NCBI RefSeq assembly: GCF_000155735.2
Contig: NC_020908.1
Location: 935,001-999,000, forward strand
Length of the DNA stretch: 64,000 nt
From: Octadecabacter arcticus 238
Lineage (GTDB): Bacteria; Pseudomonadota; Alphaproteobacteria; Rhodobacterales; Rhodobacteraceae
Reading direction: 5' to 3'
Shown here: one piece after another, positions 45,753-55,686 of the stretch
How positions within the stretch are numbered: the stretch's first letter is position 1
Layout: each line of letters starts with the position of its first letter
Notes under the pieces: generated by a model
Database searches by the model: none
What the model was told of the DNA's origin: nothing
Seen by the model: only the letters and a program-made list of their open reading frames with translations
Made by a program: the position numbers and the translations under genes

Positions 45753-47148
45753 ATGCTTGAATTTGGGTGACGCGCATCATTAGGCGGCGTGGTTTTCGGT
45801 GTCACCGGTCACTTCGACACCGTCGTTGAATTTGATGCCATCGATGACTTTTGGCAACTGGTTTCTACCCTTGAGCCTCAACCATTTCTTTGATGCGGCC
45901 TGAATGAGGGTAAAAACCATCAGCTTTGCAGTTTTTTGCGACAGTGCGCCTTTGGTACGAACCGTTCTGTGTCGGACGGTGGCAAACACGCTTTCTATAG
46001 GGTTTGAAGTGCGTAGATGGCCCCAATGTTCCGCCGGAAAATCAAAGAATGCGAGCATCGCGTCTTGATCCTTGATTAGACATGCAACGCCCTTTGGATA
46101 TTTGACCTCATATTTCTCAGAGAACACTGCCAGCGCCGCTTCTGCTTCTTTGCGCGTCCCTGCGTGCTGGATGTTATCCAGATCTGACTTCACAGCCGGT
46201 GCCATCTGCTTGGGAAAACAATTCAGAACATTCTTCACCTTATGCACCCAACACCGTTGGTGTTTTGTGCCTGGAAATGCCCTGTCCAGCGCGTTCCAAA
46301 ACCCCATGGCCCCGTCACCAACCGCAATTTCCGGTGCGACGGACAACCCACGACTTTTTATGTCGCTCAGTAACTCATGCCAACTCTGTGCGCTCTCCCG
46401 CAGACCGACCTGAAAGCCGATCAATTCTTTCTTGCCCTCCGGTGTTGCACCGATGATCACCAGCATGCATTCGGCATTTTCTTCCATCCGGGCCTGAAGA
46501 TAGACGCCATCGGCCCAGATGTAGACATAGTGACGAGCAGAGAGATCACGCCGGGTCCAGGTGTCATATTGTGCCTGCCATCCAGCCGTCAGTCGCGAAA
46601 TGACGCTTGGCGAAAGGTTCGGCGCGTCGGTGCCCATAATGGCTGACAGCGCTTCTTGAAAATCACCCGTTGAAATGCCTTTCAGATAAAGCACCGGCAA
46701 CAAGGCATCTAAGCTTACCGAGCGGCGCGCCCATTTCGGCAGTATGTTCGATGTAAAGCGGATTTTTTTGGACGGATCAGGTGTTGCCAGCCGGTCGCGC
46801 ACCTTGGGCCGCTGGACATCCAGAGAACCAATGCCGGTCTGGATCTGCCGTTCAGGGCCAAATCCATGCCGCACAATCCGCTGGCGGCCATCCTCCAGCT
46901 GTTCATCTGCAAAGCTGGCGACAAATGCATCAGCTTCGGCTTTCAGCGCTTCCGCCAACATCCGGCGGGCACCCTCCCGTGCAAGCTCTGTCAACGGATC
47001 TACGATCGTTTCCGATTGGTGGAACGGCAGGATCTGTGTATCGTTCTTCATAGGCGTATTGCTCCTTGTGAGGTTCTGGCCGGCTTTGACACCTGCCACA
47101 ATACGCCGCCTTTCAAATCACGCCATCACCCAAATTCCACCATAACTC
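45753..47148 (-). mobile_element. IS256-family element IS256-B
   Basis: The ends ATGCTTGAATTTGGGTGA and (reverse) ATGGTGGAATTTGGGTGA are inverted repeats. The left flank is IS256-A and the right flank is virB8, with no shared duplication. This suggests a recombination or deletion at one side. Confidence 0.85.
45780..47051 (-). CDS. IS256-B transposase, intact
   Basis: The 423-residue mutator-type transposase has VYIWADGVYLQARMEENAEC, IAVGDGAMGFWNALDRAFPG, HQRCWVHKVKNVLNCFPK and RTSNPIESVFATVRHRTVRT. The ATG at 47051 has AAGGAG nine bases upstream. It is distinct in sequence from IS256-A. Confidence 0.93.
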   Translation of the reverse strand: MKNDTQILPFHQSETIVDPLTELAREGARRMLAEALKAEADAFVASFADEQLEDGRQRIVRHGFGPERQIQTGIGSLDVQRPKVRDRLATPDPSKKIRFTSNILPKWARRSVSLDALLPVLYLKGISTGDFQEALSAIMGTDAPNLSPSVISRLTAGWQAQYDTWTRRDLSARHYVYIWADGVYLQARMEENAECMLVIIGATPEGKKELIGFQVGLRESAQSWHELLSDIKSRGLSVAPEIAVGDGAMGFWNALDRAFPGTKHQRCWVHKVKNVLNCFPKQMAPAVKSDLDNIQHAGTRKEAEAALAVFSEKYEVKYPKGVACLIKDQDAMLAFFDFPAEHWGHLRTSNPIESVFATVRHRTVRTKGALSQKTAKLMVFTLIQAASKKWLRLKGRNQLPKVIDGIKFNDGVEVTGDTENHAA

Positions 47149-47632
47149 AACGGACCTGGGCGCGGTTCGCGCTGATCAGGGTGATTGAGAGGATCTCGAC
47201 TTCGAGCCGTGCGTCCTCGCCGTAAGTATCGGGCGGATAAGCCTCGCTGCCACTGGTCCAGAGCGCGCGCAGGCTGGCGGCAGCCGCCTCGTCTGAGTGC
47301 GACAAGACACGCGCCACGCGTAGATCATTGTCGAGCTGGTTATAGGTCTCGCGGTCGGTGACATAGCGGAAGACCTGTGCTTCGATGATGGCTGGCCGTT
47401 CGGCAAGGGAGACGGCTTCGACAGCGGCATTGGGCAGGGCCATTCCGGTCTCGCTATCAAAAGGCACGATCATTGGAGCGGGGTCGACATCGAGAATGGC
47501 CACGAGGGCTGCAGCAAGACAGCCGAGCGCGCCAAAGCCCAGGCCAGCGAGCCCAAGCTTTTGCCAGAAGAGCTCGCGACGCCGTGCGCCATAGACCAGT
47601 TCTTTCTCAATGACCTCCAAACCCTCGGCCAT
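47149..47632 (-). pseudogene. virB8: virB8-like gene truncated by IS256-B
   Basis: The gene has a cytoplasmic start (VIEKELVYGARRRELFWQKL), one membrane helix (LGLAGLGFGALGCLAAALVA) and the start of the periplasmic VirB8 domain (DRETYNQLDNDLRVARVLSH). After about 161 residues the reading enters IS256-B and stops. Family members are about 220-240 residues, so the last third is gone. VirB8 is an essential inner-membrane assembly factor of type IV secretion, so the system is broken here. Confidence 0.88.
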
Positions 47633-47635
47633 CCG

Positions 47636-48421
47636 TTACCGCAAATCCGGCAAGGTGAAATCCATATACCGGCGTTCTTCGGCGAGCGTTGCGGCATCTG
47701 CGACCCCGGCCTGGCCTGCGCCCACGGTTTGGATCGCTTCGAGTTCCCACATGCGGGTCATGGCGATGGCAAGCTCTGCGGTGACGCGGGTATTGTGATC
47801 CACCGCTTCCTTGAGGGTCTCCATGTTGGGTATGAGATCGACCAGCTGGTCGACGCGCTCAAGCGACTGTGCGGCCTCGGCGTAGCTGTTCTGGGCTGCG
47901 GCCGACATCACAGCACCCGTGCTGGCCTGGGAGGCGGTGCGCTCAGCACCTGCATTGCCACTGGTCGCCATTGTGGACAGCGTGTCCTGATCGAAGCCCG
48001 CGTCTTCCAGTGCCTGGGTCATGCGGCCTTCCATCTCGGGGCCCGCATTGCCAATGAGACCGGAGAAATCGCCGGTCTGGATCTGGGCAATCACGTCCAA
48101 GAGATCGCCGAATTCCTGATCGAGCAGCCCGTCGAGGTCGCCGCCCATGGCCATCTCGAGGATATCGGAAGTGCCGGTGAGTGCGGCATAGGTGTCGTTG
48201 AGCGTATCGAGCTGGTCTTGGATGAGGTTGATCTGGTCGAGAGCCGCGTCGAGTTGATCGGACTGGATCCCAAAATCTTCCAGCATTTGCTGCAACTGCC
48301 GGATTTCCTGGGCGATGTTGCGCGTATCTATTGTAGGCACGCCCTGCGAAAACGCAGGAGGTGCTGCCAGCATAGCGCAGGTGGCCACTGTGGTAAAAAA
48401 CTGTCGTACGGGGTGCCTCAT
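47636..48421 (-). CDS. VirB5-like minor pilus/type IV secretion protein
   Basis: The 261-residue protein has a signal peptide (ending APPAFSQ) and long helices (NIAQEIRQLQQMLEDFGIQS, LIQDQLDTLNDTYAALTGTS) typical of VirB5/TrbJ proteins. Those proteins cap the conjugative pilus. It lies three bases upstream of virB8 and its start overlaps the transglycosylase stop (ATGA). Confidence 0.82.
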   Translation of the reverse strand: MRHPVRQFFTTVATCAMLAAPPAFSQGVPTIDTRNIAQEIRQLQQMLEDFGIQSDQLDAALDQINLIQDQLDTLNDTYAALTGTSDILEMAMGGDLDGLLDQEFGDLLDVIAQIQTGDFSGLIGNAGPEMEGRMTQALEDAGFDQDTLSTMATSGNAGAERTASQASTGAVMSAAAQNSYAEAAQSLERVDQLVDLIPNMETLKEAVDHNTRVTAELAIAMTRMWELEAIQTVGAGQAGVADAATLAEERRYMDFTLPDLR

Positions 48422-49566
48422 GGCAGTACCTCCAGATCAAAATGCAAAAACTGTTGCTCGCGTGCTTGGGCGGCGGCCATCGTGAGGGCTTGCGCGCTGA
48501 GGGGCTGCGTTCGCGCGGCCTTGAGGCGGATTCGAATGGCCATAAGTCGGGCAAGCTCTGCGCGGGCATAGGTATTGAGTGACAGGGCGGCATGGACATC
48601 CTCCGTCTCTGCGATGCGGGTGATGATGTCCTGAATGCGCAGAGCGGCAGCCCGCACTGAGATCAGGGAATAATCGCCATAGATGCCAGCCCCATGGGCA
48701 CTGAGGCTCATGGAGGCATTGGCCATCAGGATCGGATCAATGGTGCCAAGCGCGTCGATCCCGCCCACGCGGGTGAGGTAAAGATTGTAGCGCTCGGGGA
48801 TGACCTGAACGTAGTGCTGCGTCTCGGCAAAGGGCGGCACGCCGCCATAGCGCTGCACATTGCCGGGGCCCGCGTTGTAGGCGGCCAGCGCGTGGATGAC
48901 GTTGCCTTCGAACATGTTCAGCATTTGTGCGAGGTAACGCGCGCCACCGGTCACCTGAATATAAGGGTCGTCGAAATAGGCTGGATTGATACCGAGATCA
49001 CCAGCGGTGGCAGGCATGATTTGGGTCAGGCCAAAGGCACCGACGGGCGAGCGCGCCCCGACCTGGAACCTGCTTTCTTGCCAGATCAGCGCCTGGATCA
49101 GACAGCGCCATTGCACCAGAGACAGCCCCGCGCGGCCCACGCCGGACAGACCATGGGTCTCGCGCGCAGCGCGGATGATGAGCGCCTCGACGGTGCCTCC
49201 AGCATCGCCGAACATTTGCGGCGCAGCCGGATTGGGATCGGTGGGCCCGAAGAGCGTAGCGGCGGCGCTTTCGTCTGAGCGGCCAGCCTCAAGGCTTTGG
49301 AGCGTGCTGGCGGTCGAAGGGCCAATAGTCGACGCTTCCAGCAGATCTTCCAGCGCGGCATGCTGATCTGCCTCCAAGGCCGCCAGTTCTTCCTCACGGC
49401 TGAGCCGGTCGCGCTGCAGGGCAAGATCGCGGTCCCCTTGGCCCAGAATTTGCTCGCGTTGCAGAAACGCACCCAAATCGAATGTTGGCACGCCTTGGGC
49501 CCCGGCCATGACGGCCGGACCCAAGGCAAGGAGTACACCCAATATGGAAGCCCCGCGCTTAGCCAT
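48418..49566 (-). CDS. VirB1-like lytic transglycosylase
   Basis: The 382-residue secreted protein has a signal peptide and a coiled N-terminal region. Its SLT domain carries the catalytic Glu in IWQESRFQVGA, then GAFGLTQIMPATAGDLG and [17 protein letters not shown]. It would open peptidoglycan for the secretion channel. The ATG at 49566 overlaps the lipoprotein gene by eight bases. Confidence 0.88.
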   Translation of the reverse strand: MAKRGASILGVLLALGPAVMAGAQGVPTFDLGAFLQREQILGQGDRDLALQRDRLSREEELAALEADQHAALEDLLEASTIGPSTASTLQSLEAGRSDESAAATLFGPTDPNPAAPQMFGDAGGTVEALIIRAARETHGLSGVGRAGLSLVQWRCLIQALIWQESRFQVGARSPVGAFGLTQIMPATAGDLGINPAYFDDPYIQVTGGARYLAQMLNMFEGNVIHALAAYNAGPGNVQRYGGVPPFAETQHYVQVIPERYNLYLTRVGGIDALGTIDPILMANASMSLSAHGAGIYGDYSLISVRAAALRIQDIITRIAETEDVHAALSLNTYARAELARLMAIRIRLKAARTQPLSAQALTMAAAQAREQQFLHFDLEVLP

Positions 49567-49735
49567 TTCTATTCCCCACATGACCAACCGCATGCAGCAG
49601 CTCGAAGCTGCAATCGCTGCGGGTCACTTCCACAAAACTGTTAAAGCAATCAGCTTCAGAGGGCTGATATTGCGCGCAAGCCGAGAGCATCAGAGCGAGA
49701 CCAATCAGCAAACTACGGGGAAACAAGCAGCTCAT
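49559..49735 (-). CDS. VirB7-like small lipoprotein
   Basis: The 58-residue protein has a lipoprotein signal (LLIGLALMLSAC lipobox) and a short Cys-containing tail (SEADCFNSFVEVTRSDCSFE). Its place between virB4 and virB1/virB5 suggests an outer-membrane core-complex lipoprotein. It starts in an ATGA overlap with the virB4 stop, with GGAG six bases upstream. Confidence 0.75.
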   Translation of the reverse strand: MSCLFPRSLLIGLALMLSACAQYQPSEADCFNSFVEVTRSDCSFELLHAVGHVGNRNG

Positions 49736-52104
49736 ATCATTCTCCAAAAATCCGGGCGGTCACGGTAATCGGCACCAACAAGCGCCTCACCCTTTTCCAT
49801 GCCGCCCAGGATGGTGAGGTGAGGTCCGAGCACGCTGAGATCAGCATCGATCACGACCGAGCCTTGGTCATCGCGCACCAGCGCCAATCGGGAATTGCTG
49901 CCCGTGCCAAGGAGGACGTCGAGCTCCTTGGCGGTCAGGCCAAGCATGGCGTAATCGCTGGCTGAGGCGCGGATATTGGGCAGGAGCAGCTGTGTCGGCA
50001 CGGCTTCTACAATGGTCTTGCCCGTGCGGGTCTTCTCGAGCTGGCTGGCATATTGCGTCATCATGACAACGACGGCGTTTTGCTTGCGCGCTGTGACAAG
50101 CCAATTGCTTAGCCGCTCCGCGAAGTATGGATTGTCCAGTGCCTTCCAGGCCTCATCGATGATGATCAACGTGGGTCTGCGATCCTCGATCACCCGCTCG
50201 ATACGGCGGAAGAGATAGGACAGGACGGCCATGCGTTCCTTCTCGCTTTCACTGTCGAGAATACCAGTGAGGTCGAAGCCCACGACATCGCCCGCCAATG
50301 AGAACGTGTCCTCGGCACTTTGCCCGAAGATCCAGCCGTAGCGCCCATCAGCCGTCCATTCCTAGATACGCTCGAAAAGATCACCATCATCAGCGCCCGC
50401 CACGAACAGGGACGCCAGGTCCTGCCAGTTGCGCAGCGCGGGATCGGAGGCTGTGGCGTTCTGGCGCACCACGTCTTGAATGCGGTTGATCTGTACGGGG
50501 CTCAGCGGCTTGTCGCTGCGGTGCAGGAGCGTGGCCAGCCAATCGGCAAGCCAGGCTTGCCCGCGGCGGTCGATCTCGGTGCGCAGGGGATTGAGGCCCG
50601 TGGCTTCGCCCGCTTTGATGGCGCTGAAACGCCCCCCATTTGCGCGCACGGCCATTTCCATACCAGCCCGATAGTCAAAGACGAAGACCCGCGCGCCACA
50701 GCGCCGGGCTTGCGTCATCAAGAAGGCCGAGAGTACAGATTTGCCCGAGCCGGGACGACCGAGGATCAGCGTGTGGCCACCCGTCGGTTCCTTATCCGGG
50801 CTGCCGGTCTCGTGGTAGTTGAAGAGATATCCTGAGCGTTCCGGCGTGGGGAAGAGCGCGATGGGCTTGCCCCAGGGGACCTGATCGCCGGTTTTGCCCA
50901 AAGGGCTGCGGTGGAGCGCGGCCAGGTCCGCGAAATTGAGATTGGTGATGGCGGCCTTACGGCTGCGCATCTAGCCATTGCCCGGATGCTGCCCGAAATA
51001 ATGCGTCCGCGCGGCAAACCCCTCGCTCACCAGCGTGACACCCTCACTGGCGGCGATATTGCGGATCTCGGCCGCGATGGCGTCGAGCTCGTCCTCGGTC
51101 TCGGCAAATACTGTGACGGTCATGTGATGTTCGCCAAAGCTCAGGCGCTTGGATTCCAGGTCATCGAGCGCTTCGACCAGTTCTTCAGTCAGCGAGATCG
51201 CACCGTCATCGCTGGCCTTCATCAGCCGCTGTTGGCGCTTGATCCGGCCCGCCATCATGTTGCTGTTGATGGGCGTGAAGGAATGAGTGACGACCATATC
51301 GATGGGTAGGCTCAGCTCGTCGAACATGGTGCAGCGCGTTTTGGCCGGGTAGGTTTTGATGGCAAAGCTTGTGCCAACGCGGCGGCTCGTTGTGCCGTCG
51401 TCGAGGACGAAGGTCCGGCCTTGAAACGTGATCCGCGTGTTGGCCACGTCTTCGGTGACGATGCCAAATCGCGATTTGGGAAACAGCGGGCGTTCCACGC
51501 CGATGTTCAACCCGCCGAGAAAGCCGAGCAGATCGCCGCTTGTGGCCCCCAGCAGGCGTGGCCGCATCTCGGCGAAGGAGGACATCAAAAACCCCACCAC
51601 TTCCTCAAGCTTGCGCAGTTGCTTGGCGGTCCTGGTCTTTATCTGCTTGAGTGAGGCGTCCGCGCGGAATGGGAGGCGCGTACCGGATGGAGGGCGCTTC
51701 ATAACCGTAAGTGTCAGGGTCTTGTCACGCAGGCCTGCCTTGTCGAGCCCCGCGCGCCAGCGTTTGTCGACCGCGTTGGCGAAACCGTCGTCCTCGACCA
51801 CCGGCAAATCTACATCGATCGCTTTGGAAACTTTATGAACGTAGAATCCATACTCAGGTCCGATCTGTGAAATGATGGCCGCAAGCCGTGCGCGGGTCTT
51901 CTCGAGATGCGCGTCCTCGCTGGTCATGCTGTTGACGCCTTCCAGCCGGATGCACTGAAACAGCGCATTGCCGCGGGTGCGGATCGTTACGTCATTTACG
52001 AGACTGACATAGGGCAGCATTGCCGCCATGGGCCGCTCGCGGCTGGCCCAGGTCGGCAAGCCTGTGAGATCGTCGGTGAGGATGTTGGCGGGTTCAGGGT
52101 GCAT
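49732..52104 (-). pseudogene. virB4: virB4 ATPase gene with two in-frame TAG codons
   Basis: One frame of about 790 codons runs from the ATG at 52104, which overlaps virB3, to 49732. It contains the VirB4 N domain, Walker A GRPGSGKS (in HTLILGRPGSGKSVL), and Walker B TLIIIDEAWKAL with the ARKQNAVVVMMTQYASQLE segment. TAG codons at 50971-50973 (HPGNG-stop-MRSRK) and 50362-50364 (FERI-stop-EWTADG) split it in the same frame. VirB4 energises pilus assembly, so the system should be dead unless amber codons are read through. Confidence 0.9.
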
Positions 52105-52372
52105 AGCTGTCGCCCCCATGGATCTGTCGATTTGTTGTGGGCGGCGTCTCTTGCAGCGATGTGACCACGACCTCTAGAAAGGCCGGGTCCCAATCAGCGG
52201 CCTTCCAGAGCGCGGGGTAAGCAAGCCCTGCCAAGATAATGACGGGCCAGCTCTGCACCCAGAGAAACACCAGCACGAAGCCAAAGAGCCATACCATCGC
52301 ATACATGATTGGCAGGCCGATCAGCTTGGGCGGGCGGATGAGGCCCAGAAATAATTGGGTTTCTTCCGCCAT
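52094..52372 (-). CDS. virB3: VirB3 inner-membrane protein
   Basis: The 92-residue protein has the VirB3 pattern: a short polar N terminus (LFLGLIRPPKLIGLPI), then two adjacent membrane helices (YAMVWLFGFVLVFLWVQSW, PVIILAGLAYPAL). It ends inside the start of virB4 with an 11-base overlap and lies seven bases after virB2. Confidence 0.9.
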   Translation of the reverse strand: MAEETQLFLGLIRPPKLIGLPIMYAMVWLFGFVLVFLWVQSWPVIILAGLAYPALWKAADWDPAFLEVVVTSLQETPPTTNRQIHGGDSYAP

Positions 52373-52379
52373 ACCTGCC

Positions 52380-52670
52380 TCACGCGCCCCAGATCGCCGT
52401 CACGATAGTCGGCGCTGCGGCAATGCCCGCGATTGCGACCAGCACCCAAAGCGCCTGGCGAAAATCCAGAATGCCAAAGAGCCACGACAAGAACACGCCG
52501 ATCAGTGCCAGCGTGCCGATCACGATGCCAAGCGGTCCGGTGATCGCATCAACAATGCCCTGCAGTAAGTTTTGCACTGGGGAGAGATCGATGCTTTGCG
52601 CGAGCGCGGGCTCGGCGACCATAAGACTGGCCAGCGCCAGCCCCACGAATAGGCGGATTTGGGATGGCAT
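52380..52670 (-). CDS. virB2: VirB2 major pilin
   Basis: The 96-residue protein has a long signal peptide (ending PALAQ) and two hydrophobic helices (GPLGIVIGTLALIGVFLSWL, ALWVLVAIAGIAAAPTIVTA), as in VirB2/TrbC pilins. Its ATG overlaps the stop of the upstream transglycosylase (TGATG). Confidence 0.9.
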   Translation of the reverse strand: MPSQIRLFVGLALASLMVAEPALAQSIDLSPVQNLLQGIVDAITGPLGIVIGTLALIGVFLSWLFGILDFRQALWVLVAIAGIAAAPTIVTAIWGA

Positions 52671-53347
52671 CAGGAGGCTCCAATCAAGCGGTCACGCACG
52701 GCCATGACGCGGCGAACGTGATTTTGTGTCTCGGTAAAGGGTGGAATGCCGCCATGTCGCGCGACCGCATCGGGTCCAGCATTATACGCGGCGAGAGCCA
52801 GTTCGGGCGTCCCGAACCGGGCCAGCATGGCGAGGAGATAGCGCGCAGATCCGTCGAGGTTCTGGGCAGTATCATGGGGGTCGACGCCAAGATCGCGGGC
52901 TGTCCCCGGCATGAGCTGGCCCAGACCGATGGCCCCCGCGGAACTGACTGCAGTGGGGCGATACGCGCTCTCGACCTCAATATTGGCCTGAAACAGCGTC
53001 AGCCAGTCCGAAACCGAAAGCCCGGCCTGGCGCAGGGCGGCATGGCCGCCGTAGCGCAGCGCGGTCTCTTGCAGGGCGGTGAGGATTGCGGGCTGCAGGA
53101 TCGAGGCTGTGATTGATACAGGCGCGATCTGCGTATCATCACCATCACCATCACCATCTCCAGCGTCATCGCCAAATATTGCGGGGCCGCCGTCGTTTGT
53201 TGGTCGACCCGCGACATAGCTTTGTGCAAACCCTAATTGTGGGGATTGTGCTGCAAGTTGGCCATCTGAAGCCATAGCGAGCACAAAGCCCTCTGCATCT
53301 GCCGGGGAGGAGATCAGCAGGGCAGTACAAGTTAGAAGTGCGAGGGA
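52670..53347 (-). CDS. Second lytic transglycosylase, start uncertain
   Basis: The SLT domain is clear: [20 protein letters not shown] with the catalytic Glu, [20 protein letters not shown] and [18 protein letters not shown] signal-peptide-like segment ([20 protein letters not shown]) begins at 53347, but no ATG, GTG or TTG stands in front of it in frame. The first in-frame ATG (53275) would remove it. Either the start codon has mutated or a non-standard start is used. A Gly-Asp run ([12 protein letters not shown]) links the signal to the domain. Confidence 0.7.
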   Translation of the reverse strand, partial: SLALLTCTALLISSPADAEGFVLAMASDGQLAAQSPQLGFAQSYVAGRPTNDGGPAIFGDDAGDGDGDGDDTQIAPVSITASILQPAILTALQETALRYGGHAALRQAGLSVSDWLTLFQANIEVESAYRPTAVSSAGAIGLGQLMPGTARDLGVDPHDTAQNLDGSARYLLAMLARFGTPELALAAYNAGPDAVARHGGIPPFTETQNHVRRVMAVRDRLIGAS

Positions 53348-53348
53348 A

Positions 53349-53672
53349 TTACTTGTCCTCGGAAAGCTTGTGCGATGCGACTTTGCCTTCGACCATCGGG
53401 ATCGAGACCAGATCAAAGCCAAGGCTGGCCACGAAGCTTGTGAGCCCATTGATCGTCTTGAACTCGCGCGCGACCATGTTGTTACGGGCCGTAACCAAAA
53501 GGCGGCGTTCGCCATCGGGGGCACCGCAATGCACAGTCCAGACGCCTGACCACTGCGCGGCGGTGCGCTCGGGCGTGACCCGGCACAGCACATCGCAGCT
53601 GTGGCCCTCACCAAGGAATTTACGCAGTCCGTCTTCGCTGACAACATTTGGGGCGTCTTGCATCCAGTTCAT
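53349..53672 (-). CDS. Hypothetical protein at the head of the vir operon
   Basis: The 107-residue soluble protein ([40 protein letters not shown]) has no domain I can name. GGAGG lies ten bases before the ATG. As the first gene ahead of the transglycosylase and virB2, it probably belongs to the transfer operon. Confidence 0.6.
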   Translation of the reverse strand: MNWMQDAPNVVSEDGLRKFLGEGHSCDVLCRVTPERTAAQWSGVWTVHCGAPDGERRLLVTARNNMVAREFKTINGLTSFVASLGFDLVSIPMVEGKVASHKLSEDK

Positions 53673-53833
53673 GTGATCCGGGCCTCCACAAATTAACGGA
53701 GTGCCCGGCTGTCCCTCATGGACACGCCAAGCACTACAGTATTATAATATTGCAATCAAGCGTGATATTGCAGAGCAACACGGCCTTCATGCATTCAAAC
53801 AATAATACTGCAGCGGATCCAGAAATCCAAGTC

Positions 53834-54115
53834 ATGACGACAGCAATGAGAACATGGAAATTGGCGGTCTGGATCATGGTATCGAGCACGCCGGGATTTG
53901 CGCAGGGCTGCGTGGCACCCACTGTGCCGTTTTTGCCTGCTGATCCGGCCAATATCCGCACCTATGCCGACATTCTGCGCGCAGACTTTGAGACCTACTT
54001 CGCAGATGTACAGGCTTACTTCCGCTGTCTTGAGCAAGAACGAAACCGCGCGTTCGTCGAAGCGCAGGAGGTAACCGAGGCCTATGCGCGGATGCTTGAA
54101 TTGCTGGGGGAGTGA
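53834..54115 (+). CDS. Small secreted protein, unknown function
   Basis: The frame of about 93 residues has a signal peptide (WKLAVWIMVSSTPGFAQ) followed by a helical domain (TYADILRADFETYFADVQAY, RCLEQERNRAFVEAQEVTEA). The start may be 53834 or the ATG at 53846. It faces away from the vir operon and seems part of the same mobile element. Confidence 0.6.
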   Translation: MTTAMRTWKLAVWIMVSSTPGFAQGCVAPTVPFLPADPANIRTYADILRADFETYFADVQAYFRCLEQERNRAFVEAQEVTEAYARMLELLGE

Positions 54116-54128
54116 GTTGTGCGCAGCC

Positions 54129-54512
54129 TTACATGCCCTTTTTGGGGAAGAACCGCTCTTCGAACTCAGAGCGGACAGACAACTGATGCTCTCCGTTGTC
54201 CCAAACATAAACTTCACCCATCTTGACGCCGGTTTTTGGGCAAATCAGCTTCGCGACGGGCTCTGCCTCGAGCCGCTGTTCATGGGAAATTGGCACGTTT
54301 ATACCTCGCTCGTTATGAAGCTCTTTGATGCTGACACCGAGCGCCTTTGCGATCTGTTCCAGTTTTTTGGCCGTCGGGGACGACTGCCCGTGTTCAATCA
54401 GGCTCACATAGCTTTGATCGATGCCCGCCTCAGCGGCAAGACGTTCCTGGCTCCATCTGCGGGATTGCCTGAGGTTCTGGATATTTAACCCTATGAGTTC
54501 GGTTGCATTCAT
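54129..54512 (-). CDS. XRE-family helix-turn-helix regulator
   Basis: The 127-residue protein has the Cro/CI fold (IQNLRQSRRWSQERLAAEAG, then IDQSYVSLIEHGQSSPTAKK) at residues 10-65. The C-terminal part (PKTGVKMGEVYVWDNGEHQL) may be a sensing or dimerisation domain. It is probably a regulator of the element's transfer genes. Confidence 0.88.
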   Translation of the reverse strand: MNATELIGLNIQNLRQSRRWSQERLAAEAGIDQSYVSLIEHGQSSPTAKKLEQIAKALGVSIKELHNERGINVPISHEQRLEAEPVAKLICPKTGVKMGEVYVWDNGEHQLSVRSEFEERFFPKKGM

Positions 54513-54667
54513 ACGCCGATTTCGACCGAAACAACCCCGACACTCTACGGAATATATTCAACAAAACGATCGCACCGCACTCCAACCTCTTGCTCGCAGG
54601 GCCCTCAGAAGGAAGGCTGAAGAACAATGAGGCAATATTATTGTATTGATTACGGGAGGGATTTCTT

Positions 54668-55309
54668 ATGGTGAAGGGCTTGATCCACAAATTGCTCAGG
54701 GCGGCTGCGCTTTCGCTGGCGTCCTTGGTAACCACGCAACCCGCCCAGGCCTATCCGGTCGATTGTGCGATACTCCTTTGCCTCGCAGGTGGCTGGCCAG
54801 CCTCGGCCGAGTGCACGTATGCGCGCGCTGTGTTCATCCGGCGGATCACGCCATGGCCAATTGAGCCGCCCTTACAGATTTGGCGCTGTCCGATGGGGGT
54901 GGCCGACCGAGGTCCGTTGCAAAGTACGGCACCCAGAGTTTGGGACACCAGCAACCAAATTGGCCCACCTCTTGGCAAATTCATCTTGGCGCAAGTGATG
55001 GAAGGCAGCGCCGATATCGACATCAGCGGCCTGGAGTTCGAGTTCGTGCGCTCGATCCGCGTCTGGGATGTTCGACACTACAGCCATCGCGAACGTGGCC
55101 GCGACGACGATTGCTCAGAAAGCTACAATATGCGGCTCGGGACCTATGGCGCGCAGGGCGCATTTGGCTGGCAGCGCACAACACCGGCGGCTGCCCCGCA
55201 ATGGGTTTTACCAACGCGGCGTTGCACGTCATCGAATTGGCGACGCGGTGTTGGTGTTGAATGGGAAGACTACGAAGGCAATCGCGGATACGAGTGGGTG
55301 GCCTACTAA
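54668..55309 (+). CDS. Secreted Cys-rich protein, weakly TrbM-like
   Basis: The 213-residue protein has a signal peptide ending QPAQA. A Cys-rich start (DCAILLCLAGGWPASAEC) recalls the CxxxLCLxxG...EC pattern of TrbM conjugation proteins. The C-terminal half (VRSIRVWDVRHYSHRERGRD) is unique. The TrbM link is a pattern resemblance only. Confidence 0.55.
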   Translation: MVKGLIHKLLRAAALSLASLVTTQPAQAYPVDCAILLCLAGGWPASAECTYARAVFIRRITPWPIEPPLQIWRCPMGVADRGPLQSTAPRVWDTSNQIGPPLGKFILAQVMEGSADIDISGLEFEFVRSIRVWDVRHYSHRERGRDDDCSESYNMRLGTYGAQGAFGWQRTTPAAAPQWVLPTRRCTSSNWRRGVGVEWEDYEGNRGYEWVAY

Positions 55310-55311
55310 GG

Positions 55312-55617
55312 CTATTCCCCGATGTCCTTCATGCGTTCCGCGATATCCCCTGCAATACGCTCGTATAGCGCAGCTTGCTTATCTCTGGGTGAACCGGGTT
55401 TAGGGTTTCGTCGCCGGATGCGTTTGGCAAGCCAGAACAGAAGGCGCGCGGCGGGGTCAGACGTCGCATCGGGTTCTCCGGCAGGATATTTTTCTTCTAG
55501 TGCGACAACGATTTCTTGAGACATGCTACGCCGATTGAGCGCGGCATGCGTTTCCAGCCGCTTTTTGAGGGCGGCGGGGAGCAAGAGTTTGAATTGGAGC
55601 AAAGCTTCATCTTTCAT
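55312..55617 (-). CDS. Arc-like ribbon-helix-helix DNA-binding protein
   Basis: The 101-residue protein starts MKDEALLQFKLLLPAALKKR. It has the ribbon-helix-helix layout, with RRSMSQEIVVALEEKYP as helices, then a basic tail. It is a probable autoregulator. Its promoter faces the next small gene, making a divergent pair around 55640. Confidence 0.8.
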   Translation of the reverse strand: MKDEALLQFKLLLPAALKKRLETHAALNRRSMSQEIVVALEEKYPAGEPDATSDPAARLLFWLAKRIRRRNPKPGSPRDKQAALYERIAGDIAERMKDIGE

Positions 55618-55686
55618 GAGTCCAGTATGGACAATACTTGTCCCTGATGACATGGACATTTTATGTCCATATTCTGAGGTGTAAAT

